Made by a program: the position numbers and the translations under genes. This document shows positions 12,601 to 25,308 of a stretch of 64,000 bases of DNA, in pieces. The stretch is from Costus lasius (taxonomy: Eukaryota > Streptophyta > Magnoliopsida > Zingiberales > Costaceae), in contig CM050454.1 in NCBI GenBank assembly GCA_027563935.2, forward strand, positions 27,401,501 to 27,465,500, read 5' to 3'. The notes under the pieces were generated by a model. That model made no database searches. It was not told where the DNA came from and saw only the letters and a list, made by a program, of their open reading frames with translations. Position 1 is the stretch's first letter. The number at the start of each line of letters is the position of its first letter.

Positions 12601-14253
12601 AGCCAGATCCAAATCAGGCTCAGTCTGCACCTTGACATGCGCCAGATACCCCTTGCAGCCCTGGGCTAAAAGCTTCCTGGCCTGCAGATGAGATATCACC
12701 AAAGGCTCCTGTTCTGAAATCTGGCCTTGGATAACCAGTTGCTGTCCATCACTTAGATGCAGAGTAATTAACTTTTCAAAACAATCTAAAGTAGCATGAT
12801 AGGCAGACAGCTAATCCATGCCCAGAATGATGTCATAGTCTTTCATAGGAAGACTAATCAAATCAATAGGTAAATCATATCCTTCAACCTTAATCAAACA
12901 GTCAGGATATGCTATATCTGTAGATACGGCCTCACCCATAGGTGTATGAACAGAAATACAGAAATCAAGTATCCTAGGCAACACAGGCAGACATAGTGCA
13001 AAACATGCAGACACAAAGGATAAATTGGCACCAGGATCAAAAAGAATGCGTGCCAAATAACTAAACACATAAAGTGTACCTTCCACCATGGACTTCGAAG
13101 CCGAAGCATCCCTCTCCGCGATGGCATACACGCGAGTCTGCACAGTAGGCTTCTCACCCTGTCCTCTAGCATCCGGCATAGGACAGTCCTTAATCATATG
13201 CCCCACCTTACCACATCTGAAGCAAGCGCCAGTCTTCCTGTAGCACTCATTATCCTGATGTTTAGTGCTCCCACAGTGGAGACACTTCTTGCCATTCTGA
13301 GAAACTGTGCTGGCTGGCTTCTGATAAGGTTTGTATCTGCCCTTATTGTCTTTCTTCTCTTTCTTGAAATTCTTCTTATCCTTACCACCCAGAGTGGGTG
13401 CGTAAGTCACAGAAGTAGGGGCGGATGTAGTGACTGGAATAGTATCAACAGCCATCTCAGCAATGCACCTCTCAGCAGTGCGAGCCCTGTCTACCACTTC
13501 AGCATAAGACTCCAAGTGTAGCATAGCTACCCTTGTCCTGATGTCTTTCCGCAAACCCCGCTGAAACTTCTTGGCTCTTCTTTCCTCGGTGTTGACTAAG
13601 TGAGGAGCATACCCCGACAACCGAGCGAATGTGGCCTCATACTGATCCACCGTCAGGTCACCCTGCTCAAGATGAATAAACTCCACCTCGCGCTCCTCAG
13701 ATAAGCTAGAGGGGAAAAACTTGGCATTGAACTTCATCATGAAGTACTGCCAATCAACAACTCTGGATTCAGTTGCCGCCAGTCTGACGACTCCCTTCCA
13801 CCAGTCTTCGGCATCTCCACACAACATGAAGACAAATAAACATAGCTTGTCTGCATCATCACAGCGCAAAACCTGGAAAATCTTTTCCAGTGCCAAAAGC
13901 CAATCCTCAGCCGCTCTGGGCCCCGGACTACCATAAAATGTAGTCGGGTTCAGGTGCTGAAACTCTCGAACCAACCGAGCATATCGTTGATGTGCGCCAT
14001 CACCCAGAGGAGAACCAGCGCCACCCATACAGTGTCCAGCCGGTTGTGACTGTGACTGAGGCTGTGTCTGCGACAGCCGCTGCAATAACTGTTGTTGAAC
14101 CTCCATGTGCTGCGCCTGCTGCTGCTGCATCATCTGAGTTTGCTGCTGGATGAATGCGTTCTGTTGTTGCATCATAGCAGTCATAGCCTCCATGGCCTGC
14201 CTCAGATCAGACTGTTGATCACCTTTGCTACTGCTAGATCTTGGTCGCACCAT
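9682..14253 (-). pseudogene. E3 gag-pol, single frame with one in-frame TAG
   Basis: The ATG at 14253 opens a frame that runs to 9682 (1523 codons plus stop), broken only by TAG at 12811-12813. The context (G-M-D, stop, L-S-A-Y-H) points to a lost tryptophan, TGG to TAG. The order is: Q-rich N-terminus (about residues 15-75), capsid domain (about 90-230), two C-x2-C-x4-H-x4-C zinc knuckles (about 325-360), protease with L-F-D-P-G-A-N-L-S-F, reverse transcriptase with F-I-D-D-I-L-I-Y-S, RNase H with Y-T-D-A-S-G-K-G-L, an H-H-C-C zinc domain, the integrase core, and a Tekay-type C-terminal domain. The encoded polyprotein would form particles and copy and integrate the element. The stop lies between protease and RT, so without read-through only Gag and protease would be made. 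Confidence 0.95.
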
Positions 14254-14386
14254 CTTTTTATACCTGCATCACATAACACGGTAGAATAACAACCAATATT
14301 CAATCACGGATCAGATCCTATTTTGGTTTCTAGCAATACACAAACAGAGTTTTCCTTCCCCGGAGTTTCTAATTGCTAGTAAAATT

Positions 14387-14398
14387 CCTCTGATACCA
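14387..14398 (-). other. E3 primer binding site (initiator tRNA-Met type)
   Basis: On the minus strand TGGTATCAGAGG lies two bases after the end of the 5' LTR. It complements the 3' end of plant initiator tRNA-Met except at the last base. Confidence 0.9.
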
Positions 14399-14400
14399 TC

Positions 14401-17319
14401 TGTAACATCCCTCAGAATCACACCCCACACGCATACAAGTAAAAATACGGGGTTTTAAAAATTTTTACTCTTCCATTAAAACATAAGAAGAAAGCGGCAT
14501 CGAAGGACATTACTACGGAACTGAAAACCGCACAGAACTGAGTAGGATCGATTTACTAGGAAATAGAAATCCGGAAATCCAGAAAAATCCGGCAGCAAGT
14601 ATACTAAATTACTGCTGCACAGACCCATATATCCTGGAACAAAACAAATGTCCATAGTACACATATGTGGAGAACACAATTGTCAGAAATATTGCAGAAA
14701 CAGATTATTCAGATACCCAATACAACAAAAATTCGGTCACACAGCTCAAAGTATTCCGACTACAATAAATCTCAAATCGGACTTTTCAGAATAATAACAA
14801 TTTCAATTCTCATGAATCCAAAACTCGTATCCAACAATTAAAACGAGACAACTATAACATAATATAATATCCTGAAAACAGGCATAAGCCCTCAGGAGAT
14901 AAAATGTGTCATATATAAAACATAGCATCATAACAAATTTAGTAGCTGTAGCAATCACTGTCCTGATGTCTCACCTGAAAATATTTAAACAACGGGGGTG
15001 AGCTAAAAAGCTCAGTGAGTAAAAGACACTAAAAGCCATCCATAGTACACATCAAAAATATCATGCTTAATAGATAAGATACTTAACATGAACACTCATG
15101 TCAAAACAAAACATAATCAAATACAGATACTTATAACAATAAGCATCAAGCATGAAGTAGGATATAAGTATACCAACCCATTCCAACTAATCACACCGCC
15201 CAACACATCTATAATACAGATCGGAACAGAACTACAGAAAATCAGAGCTGACAGACAGAACAGATCGAAACAGAACTACAGAAATCAGAGCTGACAGACA
15301 GAAAATCAGAATTTTCAGAATCCAAACGGATAGTCTACATCGGAAACAGAAAGGCCACAGAAGGCCTGAAGACCACAGAAGGTCTGATGACCACAAAAGG
15401 TCTGACCCCACCTCTGCCGAGGACGAGACATGCATGCATATCAGAAACAGAATAGTAGAGGAGGTATCAGTGGGTGGCCCCCGTCTTGTCAGGACGTGGC
15501 ACTCTGGCCTCCAATACTGGTAGAGGAGGTATCAGTGGGTGGCCCCCGTCTTGTCAGGACGTGGCACTCTGGCCTCCAATACCCAGAACAGAACAGAAAT
15601 AGTGGAGGGAGAACGGAAGGTGAGACCAGCTCACATCTACCCTTCACTAGTGTCTCAAGGGTCGTAGTAGACTATCAGCACCATTACAGCGCCACAAAAG
15701 GAGGGTAAGGACACGGAAGAGTGCTACACTAGGGCATAATTTTTACAGAACAGATCATGCTGAAACGGAGGAGTAGGACTAACCACCACTCAATTCTCAC
15801 ATCATGCCCAAAGTGTCTCACAAACCAGAAAATGACACACCCTAATATCCAGTCCTTAACAAAATTACAATTTGTAGAAAATCAAAGCTGAACACACTTC
15901 ATAATTTTTGCCATCAACCAGAAGTAATATATGAGTGAATTCCTTGAATTCCTTAGATTTCATGCAACTATCCTTAATTCATGTCAAACCATTCTATGTT
16001 CTCACAAAGGTTATAACACATTCAAAGTTTCAGAAAATTCACAACATATATATACAGAATAGAAATTTTTCACATAACAAACAATTAAACAGATGTTTCA
16101 GAAAAACAGATTAATATATCATACTTGCAACAGATGTTTCAGACCGAGTAAGTAGCCTAAAATAGGCAATATGATATTCACAATAAATCTGTTTGAATCT
16201 ACTTTCCAATAGAACTGAATCCGTCGGATTTGGAGTTATAACCGGGGAGATATGGGTGTTCGAACATAGAAAGGTCGGGATTTCAGAATTCTAGAAAACA
16301 GATTCGTATATCAGAATTGCGACACAAATTTGAGATCCAATAACTAACAGAAAATAGGCGACATGGTAGTCAAATTGTACCCCTTCGAGTATACTTTCTA
16401 ATAAAACTGATTTGACAAGATTTCGAGCTATACCTAGGGAGATATGATGGTTCGAACACATAAAGGTCGAAATCCAGATTTCCAGAAAACTGATTTTGTA
16501 CAGCTAGATTGCAATACAGATTGAAATACGAATACAGTTCGGATATGGTCGATATCATATTCAAATTAAAGCCGAATGTATCTAGTTTCATACAAAATTT
16601 ATTTCGTGCAATTTGGATCTATAGGCCATGAGATATTGGGGTTATAGTACACAAAGGTCAGATTAGAGAATGCAGATTTCAGCAGAACAGGATTTTAAAA
16701 CACTATAAATATTTGAATTCGACCCCATACGGATAATCATTGCAAATAACGAATTTTAATTGAATGATAATCTACAATTTAGCGGATTAGACTCCTTAGG
16801 ATCGAATTACTCACAGAAAAATCGTCCACAGAGAAAAACGCCAAGACAGAGGATCACCAGGAAATTCGTCCACCACCAGTCTGCCACCACCAGCGTCAGA
16901 AATCTCAGGAGGCGCCAAGCACAGTAAGGGGCGACAACCAAAGGCGGCTAGGGTAAGAAAACACAAAAGTCGTGAGGGAGAGGAGCCCTCTCGCAATTCC
17001 TCTTTTTCTCCCACCCCAAACGGATCCAAGATCCAATAACCCAGTTAACTTAAGTGAAAAATCGGTTTTATGGGCTTACCTGGGCTTAACCACCCTGCGC
17101 CACTCCAATAATATCAGAAATATGCGCCACCATGGTGGAAGGAATTCCAGGAGCAAAGAATCAAGGTTGAGGGTTCGAATCCCCAACCAAAATAATTATT
17201 TTTGCCCTGTAGGAAAAATTCCTACACTTAGGCAAAAATCCCAAAATTTTAACAGATAAAAATACAGAAACAGAATTTCTAACCTTAAATCATAATTCAG
17301 AAAAATCGAGGGCGTTACA
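14401..17319 (-). repeat. E3 5' LTR
   Basis: This LTR is 2919 bases long, the same length as its partner at 6733-9651. It carries the same internal tandem repeats (15455-15584) and T-arm-like B-box (17172-17182). In the minus direction it would supply the promoter for E3; no clear TATA box was pinned down. Confidence 0.95.
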
Positions 17320-20300
17320 GAATAGGGAGCTGCTGCAATAATCCCCCAGGTCTCTAGTGTTCGTCCTTCACAGTCTGACAGGTCAAACACCGAGATACGA
17401 ACACCGTGACCTCCTTCTTCATGCCCGGCCACCAGAAATCTTTCTTTAAATCCTGATACATTTTTGTGACTCCGGGATGCAAGGAATACTTGGAGTTATG
17501 ACATTCCTCCAAGATCTCTCTCCTCAGACTAGGTTCCTCAGGGACACACACCCTTCCACGGAACCGCAGAATACTATCACCAGATAAGCTGAAATCCTCC
17601 ACTGGCCTGGCAGCCAACCTCTCTCTGATCTGAACTAGACTCGGATCTACCAGCTGCTGATCCCTGATCCTCTGTAGTAAAGCAGACTGAACCCGGAGAA
17701 AAGCCACATATCCAGACTGAACTCTGGGAGACACCTCAACCCTGAGCTCTTGGAATTCCTGTAGTAACTGCCACTCACTGACTCTCAATGCTGCTACAGA
17801 AGTAATTGGGTGTCTGCTCAATGCATCAGCTACCACATTGGCTTTCCCGGCCTGATACTGAATAGAGAAATCATAATCCTTTATTAGCTCCATCCACCTT
17901 CTCTGCCTCATATTCAAATCCTTCTGAGTGAAAATGTACTTGAGACTCTGATGATCAGTAAATAAGTCAAACTCCTGTCCCAATAGATAGTGGCGCCATA
18001 TTTTCAGTGCAAAAACCACTGCCGCCAACTCCAAATCATGGGTGGGGTAGTTTAACTCATACTCCTTCAATTGCCGCGAAGCATAAGCTACTACGGCCCC
18101 TTTTTGCATCAGGACACAGCCCAGTCCTTTGCCTGAGGCATCAGTATAAACAGTAAACCTCTCCCCATCAGTAGGAATGATAAGGATGGGCGTACTGGTC
18201 AATCTCCTCTTTAACTCCTGGAAGCTTTCCTCACACTTCTCGTCCCAAACAAACTTAGCCTCTTTCCTGGTCAGCCTGGTTAAGGGACCCGCCAGCTTGG
18301 AGAACCCCTCCACAAACCTCCTGTAATATCCTGCTAATCCCAGAAAGCTCCGGATCTCTGTGGCACTAGTTGGTCTTCCCCAGTTCAGGATAGCCTGTAC
18401 CTTCACTGGATCCACGGACACGCCCTTACCAGATATCACATGCCCCAAAAAGCTGATCTGATCCAACCAAAACTCGCACTTGCTGGCCTTAGCATACAAC
18501 TGGTGTTTCCTCAGAATTGCTAGTACCCTGCGCAAGTCCCTAGCGTGATCCTGAGAAGTACGGGAGTATACCAGTATATCATCTATGAACACCACCACAC
18601 AAGTGTCTAACAGCTCATGAAACACCCTGTTCATCAGATCCATAAAAACAGCAGGTGCATTGGTCAGTCCAAAAGGCATAACTACAAACTCGTAATGCCC
18701 ATACCTGGTCCTGAAAGCAGTCTTCAGGATATCCTCATCCTTGACCCTGAGCTGATGGTATCCTGACCTCAGATCGATCTTGGAGAACACAGTGGTACCC
18801 TGCAACTGATCGAACAGGTCATCTATCCTCGGAAGAGGATACTTATTCTTTACTGTCACCTGATTCAACTGGCGGTAATCTATGCACATTCTCAGTGTTC
18901 CGTCCTTCTTCTTTACAAACAAGACTGGCGCTCCCCAGGGTGAAGCACTCGGTCTGATATAGCCCTTTTCAAGCAGTTCCTCTAACTGCTTCTTCAACTC
19001 AGCTAACTCTGAGGTGGCCATACGATAAGGAGCCTTTGATATTGGAGCTGTACCAGGCATCAGCTCAATACCAAACTCTACATCCCTGTGGGGAGGCAAA
19101 CCTGAAAACTCATCTGAGAATACATCAGGAAACTCACAGACTACCTCTATCTGAGCTAAGTCTGGATCTGAGTCTTCTTGCACCATAACATGTGCAAGGT
19201 ATCCTTTGCACCCACTGGCTAGCAACTTGCTGGCATGCACAAATGATATCATATGTGGCCCTTGATCAGACACCAGGCCCCTTACTAGCAGATGACTCCC
19301 ATCAAGCAGATGCAGAGTAACAATCTTCTCAAAGCAATCCATGCCTAGGATCAAATCATAATCCTGCATGCCTAGCAGTATCAAATCAACTATAAACTGG
19401 TACTGCTCTACGTGAATAACACAGTCAGGGTAGACTATGTCAGTGGATAAACTATCCCCCAGGGGTGTACATACTGAAACTGTGTAATCTAGTACTCTAG
19501 GTGAGACAGGTAGTCTAGAAGCAAATTTAGCAGACACAAAGGACAAATTGGACCCCGGATCAAACAAAATACGAGCTAACTGATCAAATACATATAAAGT
19601 ACCTTCCACGACGGATCGGGAAGCTCGAGTGTCCTTCTCTGCTATAGCGTAGACTCTGGCCTGGACAGCTGGTCTATCGGTACCCCGGATCTGTGGCCCA
19701 GGCGCCGTGCAATCTTTCTTCCTGTGCCCCACTTTCCTGCACTTGAAGCACGCCCCGGACTTCTTGTGGCAATCCGCCCTCAGGTGACCCTTGGCCCCAC
19801 AATGGTAGCAGACTCTGTCCTCTACCCGGCCATCAGTACTCTGCTGCTGTGACTGAGATGTCTGCTGCGGTCTCTGAGTTCCCTTCCCCTGGTACGGTCT
19901 ATATCGATCTCTCTTCTGGTCCTTCCCCTTATGGTATTTCCTACTGCCTCCACCAGTCTCCTGGGGAACCGATGCCACAGCTATAGGGGCTACAACTAGG
20001 GCCGTCTCGGCCTGCTCCTCCAGGATGTACTTCTCTGCGGTGCGGGCACGATCCAGCATCTCAGCATAAGTCTCCAAGTGTTGCAGTCCTACTTTCTGTC
20101 TGATATCCCTTCTGAGACCCCTGAGAAATTTCTTAGCTCGTCTCTCCTCAGTATTTATTAAGTGTGGAGCATACTTCCCAAGCTTTGAGAACATCAAATC
20201 ATATTGATCCACTGTCATGTCTCCTTGTTCCAAGTGGATAAACTCCACCTCCCTATCCTCAACCATGCTAGTGGGAAAGAATTTCTCATTGAACCGGGAC

Positions 20301-20860
20301 AAGAAGTATTGCCACGTCACCGGTTCAGATCTGTCCACCGTGAGTCTCAGCTCACTCTTCCACCACACATCCGCGTCACCACGCATCATATAAGCGGCCA
20401 AACATAGTCTGTCCTCATCTGAACATCGCATCACTTGGAAGATCTTCTCCAAGCTGGAAAGCCAATCCTCTGCCGTCCTGTAGTCTGGACTCCCATAAAA
20501 AGAGCTAGGGCCCAACCGCTGGAATTCACCTACAAGCAAGGCATAGCGCCTATGGGTGTCCTCCGGCAAGATAGACCCCGGGCCCGAGTCAGACTCAGAC
20601 CCCCGCCCCTGCGTCGGTATCTGTGTCTGAGACAGAAGCTGCAACTGCTCTCTGAACTCGCGTTGCTGTTCGCGATTCTGCTATAACAGTTGCAGCTGCA
20701 CCACCTGGTGCTGGGTCTGCTGCTGTTGCAGCATCTGAGCCTATTGCTGGATTAGTGCGTTCTGCTGCTGCACCATACCAGTCAAAGACTCCATAGCCCG
20801 TAGGAATTCAGCAGTCTGATCACTGCTGCCAGCACTATCACTCGACCTGAGGCGTACCAT
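17320..20860 (-). pseudogene. E2 gag-pol, 5' part, with three in-frame TAG codons
   Basis: The start is ATG 20858-20860, which opens a Q-rich N-terminus like that of E3. TAG codons at 20741-20743, 20681-20683 and 17354-17356 break the frame. All sit where neighbours suggest glutamine, so each looks like CAG to TAG. The longest open part is 20644-17354 (1096 codons). Domains are: capsid (about residues 100-260 from the ATG), two zinc knuckles (C-Y-H-C and C-F-K-C types), protease with [12 protein letters not shown] with F-I-D-D-I-L-V-Y-S, RNase H, and the H-H-C-C domain ending [11 protein letters not shown]. The frame continues at 6727-5643 beyond E3; in total gag-pol would be 1541 codons. Transition-type stops in a CHG context suggest methylation-driven decay. 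Confidence 0.93.
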
Positions 20861-21018
20861 ACTGGCTCCTTAAACACACACAAAAAAAATACACACAAAT
20901 CAGATTTACAATCAAGTCAGTTCTCAAACAAGCTTCCTAGCTGTCTAGCAATACACAAGCAAGGTTTTCCACCCCCGAAACAGCTATTATTAGCTAGCTC
21001 ATCCCTCTGATACCACTC
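20861..21018 (-). other. E2 leader and primer binding site
   Basis: This is the short leader between the 5' LTR and gag. On the minus strand, TGGTATCAGAGG (21004-21015) lies three bases from the LTR and matches the initiator tRNA-Met primer type. No other feature is seen. Confidence 0.88.
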
Positions 21019-23662
21019 TGTAACGCCCCCTCAGAAATAACCCCAAACACAGACAGAATCCGCGGAAGATAGGGAACGTCACACACAATCAACAAGACAG
21101 ATGCTAGGGAATAATAGCTTACAAAAAAACCGATACGAAAAATTTCGGCAGCATGTCCCCAGAAAAACTAAGGAAAATTCCTGTACATATTCCATAATAC
21201 TACCAATTGGGTCAACATGCTGACCACAAACAGAAACACACCATTTCTAAATCAACATGCTCAATCCTTATCACAAAATCAAATTAATAAACCACGATAA
21301 TCAATAATTCTAGATAAAACAGAATTCACCGAAAACAGGCTTAAGCCCTCGGTTTAACAGTCGTACCAAAACCAAATGCCAACCCGGCAACAATATCATA
21401 GTAATCGAGAAAGAAACAGCCACATCCGGCCAACATGTCCATGAACCAAAAATCATAAAACCTTGGCCACATCCGGCCCTCAAAATAGCACAGGCTCGCA
21501 GGCCCCAAAATATCAAGTCAGTAAACTAACATCCGCTCAGGCTGTAGGCTCCTGCCCTGTATTTGAAAATATTGGTGGGATGAGCTACACGGCTCAGTGA
21601 GTAGATAGTCTCATTCGACCATCCACACATATACAATCAAAAATAGATGCAGATATCTTTTCAAAACTTTAACGGAAGATATCAAGTATGATACACAATA
21701 AAACCGAAATCATAAATCACAATCATTATCAGAAAACAATACGCCCACAATCCCGGGCAACAAGATCACAAATTGGCCTATCCGGCTAAACAGACTACGA
21801 CTCACACAACTATTGTCCAGTGATTACAGAATTGACCCCGTGGGTCCAACCCGGCCCTCGTCAAGGCACTGAGAGTAACCTGCAGCAACGAATATCGGTG
21901 AGGTGTAGATTCAAGAGGTGGCCCCCGCCAGGTCACGACGTGGCACTTTGCTCTACGACACTCAACCACCCCCTTACCGGGAACACAAACAGAACAAAAC
22001 GGGAGGTGAATGAATTCAAGAGGTGGCCCCTGTCTGACCAAGACGTGGCACTTTGCTTCAAACACCCAACTCTCAAAAGGTTTGTCACTTGGACAAAATA
22101 CCCTTAACACAAACCGGAAACCTGAACCTCTAACCTGGTCACTAGACTCTAGAACAGTCCCTCCATTACCGGAAACATATCAGAATAGGATGGGTGGATT
22201 CTCCAACCCCAAATCAGAATGACTGTTCACTGAGTGCTCTAGTTAACCCTTAGGTTCAGTCCACACAAGTCTAGGACTCTTATCCTCAATCATACAACAC
22301 GAACATTATCTTAGACATCACATCAATCGAGTTCAGGAAAGGTCCTTAGATTTCATGCAAGTATGGTTTAACCTTTTCTAAGTTATCATCAAAGGTTATC
22401 AATCAATATTTCATGTCATTACTTTCTACATACACCATTCAACTAAAAATACATATTAATGCAGAAAATACACCAAATTTCATCCACAGATAACATACAT
22501 ACAGAATATTACAGATTCATAGTTTTCTCCTAGTTCTTATAACAAAAGACAGAAATGCCCCTAGTTCAAAGTTTAAGTCATGCAGGAAAAGTTATCCAAA
22601 AATTTCATAAAAATAGTCATTACGTCCCTCATGATCCCTAGATTCGTAATTTCAAGTTTTTCCCCAATTTAACTAGAAAATTTACCGAATTACCCCTCGG
22701 TCAATGTCAGTCAACAGAAATTTTTATTTCCAAAAATTCCCAAAAAAAAACTATAGAATCCTCATATACCCAATATCATGAAAATCAGGTTTGCCCCAAT
22801 TTTTACCCATACGTTTAGGCGTAATTTCATGATGAAGGGGCGAAATTCTCATTCAAGCCCTAATCTTCATGCAATTGAAAAATCCAAAGTTACATACATG
22901 TTCAATCAAGGTCTAATTGATGATTAGAAGTCTCAAAAATGAAAAGCCCTAATTTTCATGCAACTAGGGTTTCGAAATGTTTGGGGGAAAGCAAGAAAAC
23001 GTGTACAATTTTGCAAGCATGAGTTCATATCATATTTCTAGACATTAATCCTCTCTAAATCATGCAACACCTTCAATATGCGTGAACTAGGTGGAGAGAA
23101 AATCCACTCACCTTCAATTTTGTTTCTTCCAAGCCAACACCCTCACGCCTCCCCTCACACCACTCACGTCGCCGGAGCACCCAAGGACCGCCGGAATTCG
23201 CCTCCACCACCAATCGCCGCCGGCCACAAGAAGAGGAGAAGGAGAAGAAGAAGCCGCCACCTTCACCACCACTCGCCCAAGGGAGAAAATCGTGAGCAAA
23301 GAGGGAATTGAGGGAAAAACATGAGTAAACCCTCACACTTTCGTTTTCTACCTCCAAAGAATCCAAACCCAATAGCAAACATAAGTGGAAGATCCAATAA
23401 CCCTTTAGTATAAGTTAATCTCCACCTCACCCTTATCAAGAGCTCTTACTCTTTTTTAATAGAAAGACACCACTAGCCTAGTGGTACACAGCACACATTC
23501 TACGCCTTAAGTCGCAGGTTCAAATCCTCTCCGTGACACATATTTTTACATAGCAGGAAAATACACAAATCGATACATTATCTCATTGAAAAACTTCTAC
23601 AAAAATGCTAAATAATCAAAACTTTATTTTTCTTACCTGCTGATAAATTTCCGGATCTTACA
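21019..23662 (-). repeat. E2 5' LTR
   Basis: This LTR is 2644 bases long and about 99% identical by eye to 2970-5613. It contains the duplicated GACGTGGCACT motif (21909-22056) and the tRNA-like segment (23469-23540), whose B-box is mutated here. It ends next to the E2 target duplication CCTAT at 23663-23667. Confidence 0.95.
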
Positions 23663-23667
23663 CCTAT

Positions 23668-23679
23668 GCTCTGATACCA
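23668..23679 (-). other. E1 primer binding site (initiator tRNA-Met type)
   Basis: On the minus strand TGGTATCAGAGC follows the E1 5' LTR after three bases. It is immediately adjacent to the E2 target duplication, so the E2 insertion cut the leader just past the primer site. Confidence 0.9.
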
Positions 23680-23682
23680 AGC

Positions 23683-25308
23683 TGATGTAGGACGGGGGGG
23701 GGGGGGGGGGGGGGGCTAAAGCATTCAAACAACGCCTTTTGAAAGTGGTTTTGATAACTAGCTTAATAATAAGAAAACCGAAATTATACTAACGAGGTTT
23801 GAAAACTAATTTTTTTTGTATTTAGAATATATAGGAAAATCGAGAACAATTAGAACAATAAAACCCTAGAAAGCAGTAAATGCAGGAACTAAACTTACAG
23901 TGCAGCCCTTGAGAATTGAAGGGCTGTGCTTCCCGATCTTCACCGATCCAACTCTGATGGAAGGTGTAGGGTGGAGCTTACAAGCAAACACAGAAGATCC
24001 GTACAAGTCACGGATTTTAATACAAGAACAAATCAAGGGGTGAGGTTAAGCCTCACAAATTCCCTTGCTAATCCTAAGCAACTAGAGAGAGGGGAAGAAG
24101 GAGAAGGGGAGGGGGAATGCCCCTCTTGGACCACTCGAAGCACAACCTATAAGTTATATAAACAAATATGAGTGTAGAGAAGAGTTCTTAGAGTCTAAAT
24201 AAGAGGTGTAGAGAAGAAGACTTATCCGAAGGGGTGAGAACTCCTTGAGGCCGAGGGAGCTCCTCTTCTTGCTCCAAACCGAGAGTGAAGAAGCACTCCT
24301 TGAAGTGGCGCACACACACAAAGAAGAAGGCTTCTTAGGGTTTTGGTGGAGAACTAGAAGAAGGTGAAGGGCTCGGCTAAAGGGAAACTTATCACTAACA
24401 CAATTAATTAAGCTAGGCAACTAATAGACAATATATTTCATCAAGAGGTAATCGAATACAAGGGGGAAGACTATGCTTTTATAGGCGAGATGGAGCTAGG
24501 GCAGGATAGTCATTTGCTTCCATGCGCCTTCTACAAAGATGGATGGAATTTGAAATTCAAAATCATCATGAGGAGGTGGGCGCAAATCCTCTTTAAGAGC
24601 TTCCTTCTATGGATGATCTTCTCTTGGAAATTCATTAAATGGGCGATGAGAGTGTCTTCATAATGTTTGTTGGCGCATGGATAAGGATTTCAAATTTCGA
24701 ATCCTTTCCATGAGAGCTTGGGCGGCAACAAGAGATGGCAACTCAACATAAATGTCTTCATAAATGCTCTCCTTTGATTGTGGATCTTGATGGATGTTCC
24801 CTTTGATTTTGGATCTTGATGGATGAGGGAATTGAATGCATTTCTTGATTGGAATAGAGGTGGGCGCATATCATGATGAGGTGGCTGATTTGATCTCTTG
24901 AATATGCGCCCAAACAAGGATGGCAAGTGAGTCATAGCATGGCTTTGAAGTGAACTTGGACTTTGAAGTCTTCTTTCCTTTTCTGGAGCTGAACTTGGTG
25001 AGTGGACTTTGAGTGATGTTGAGCTGAAGCTTGAGCTGCTTCTTACTTGAGTGACCTGCCAAATGGAGCCTACTGTATGCATACACTACTCTATCATGAT
25101 GCAAGAGTATAATAAGTTTCATGAATTACAATGCACTACCTACTACAAGTGGACTTACCATATCTGACTACATGATGCATGGTGTTATTGAAAACAACTT
25201 AACCTAAAATGCAATGCAAGAGAGAGGGGACTCTAAGGGAACCCATATCGATTAGGTACCCTACGAGTCCGAGCAGATCTCCTCAGAGCAGGGCTACTGC
25301 CTCCATCA
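23683..25308 (-). repeat. E1 5' LTR
   Basis: This LTR is 1626 bases long. In its own direction it starts TGATGGAGG and ends CCTACATCA, so the ends form the inverted repeat TGATG/CATCA. A TATA box (TATAAAAG on the minus strand, 24477-24484) is preceded by a CTGCCCTAGC-like stretch shared with E5. The end of the LTR carries a run of 22 G on the plus strand (23694-23715). Only this LTR of E1 is inside the window. Confidence 0.88.
23694..23715 (+). repeat. Run of 22 G
   Basis: This is an uninterrupted G tract near the end of the E1 LTR. The related LTR E5 has only a short C run at the matching place (39044-39047, CCCC on the sense strand). The run could be a true homopolymer expansion or an assembly error. 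Confidence 0.9.

Larger units (their letters stand above)
6733..17319 (-). mobile_element. E3: complete Tekay/Del-like Ty3 retrotransposon, 10.6 kb
   Basis: Direct LTRs of 2919 bases (6733-9651 and 14401-17319) run TGTAACATCC to GCGTTACA. The target duplication GAATA lies at 6728-6732 and 17320-17324. A primer site is at 14387-14398 and a polypurine tract at 9652-9668, so E3 has the same orientation as E2. The LTRs differ at roughly 20 positions by eye, about 0.7%, slightly less than E2, which agrees with E3 having entered E2. Gag-pol is one frame with a single TAG. E3 is the best preserved Ty3 element in the window. Confidence 0.96.
2970..23662 (-). mobile_element. E2: complete Tekay/Del-like Ty3 retrotransposon, 20.7 kb including nested E3
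   Basis: Two direct LTRs of 2644 bases each (2970-5613 and 21019-23662) begin TGTAA and end TTACA. The 5-base target duplication CCTAT flanks the element at 2965-2969 and 23663-23667. A primer site lies next to the right LTR and a polypurine tract next to the left LTR, so transcription runs right to left. Without E3 the element is about 10.1 kb. The two LTRs differ at about 28 positions by eye, mostly transitions, or about 1%. E2 sits in the E1 leader and is itself split by E3 in the integrase region. Confidence 0.95.
1..25308 (-). mobile_element. E1: Ty3 LTR retrotransposon (CRM/Reina-like), partial, split by E2
   Basis: E1 runs right to left. Its 5' LTR is 23683-25308, its primer site 23668-23679, its leader continues at 2824-2969 and its gag-pol at 2823-1, where the window ends. 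The leader is split by E2, and the 5-base sequence CCTAT occurs on both sides of the break (2965-2969 and 23663-23667). The gag, protease and reverse transcriptase types resemble plant chromoviruses of the CRM or Reina kind; that clade call is an inference from general similarity. The 3' LTR and integrase lie outside the window. E1 itself lies against a copia LTR fragment that starts at 25309. Confidence 0.85.
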
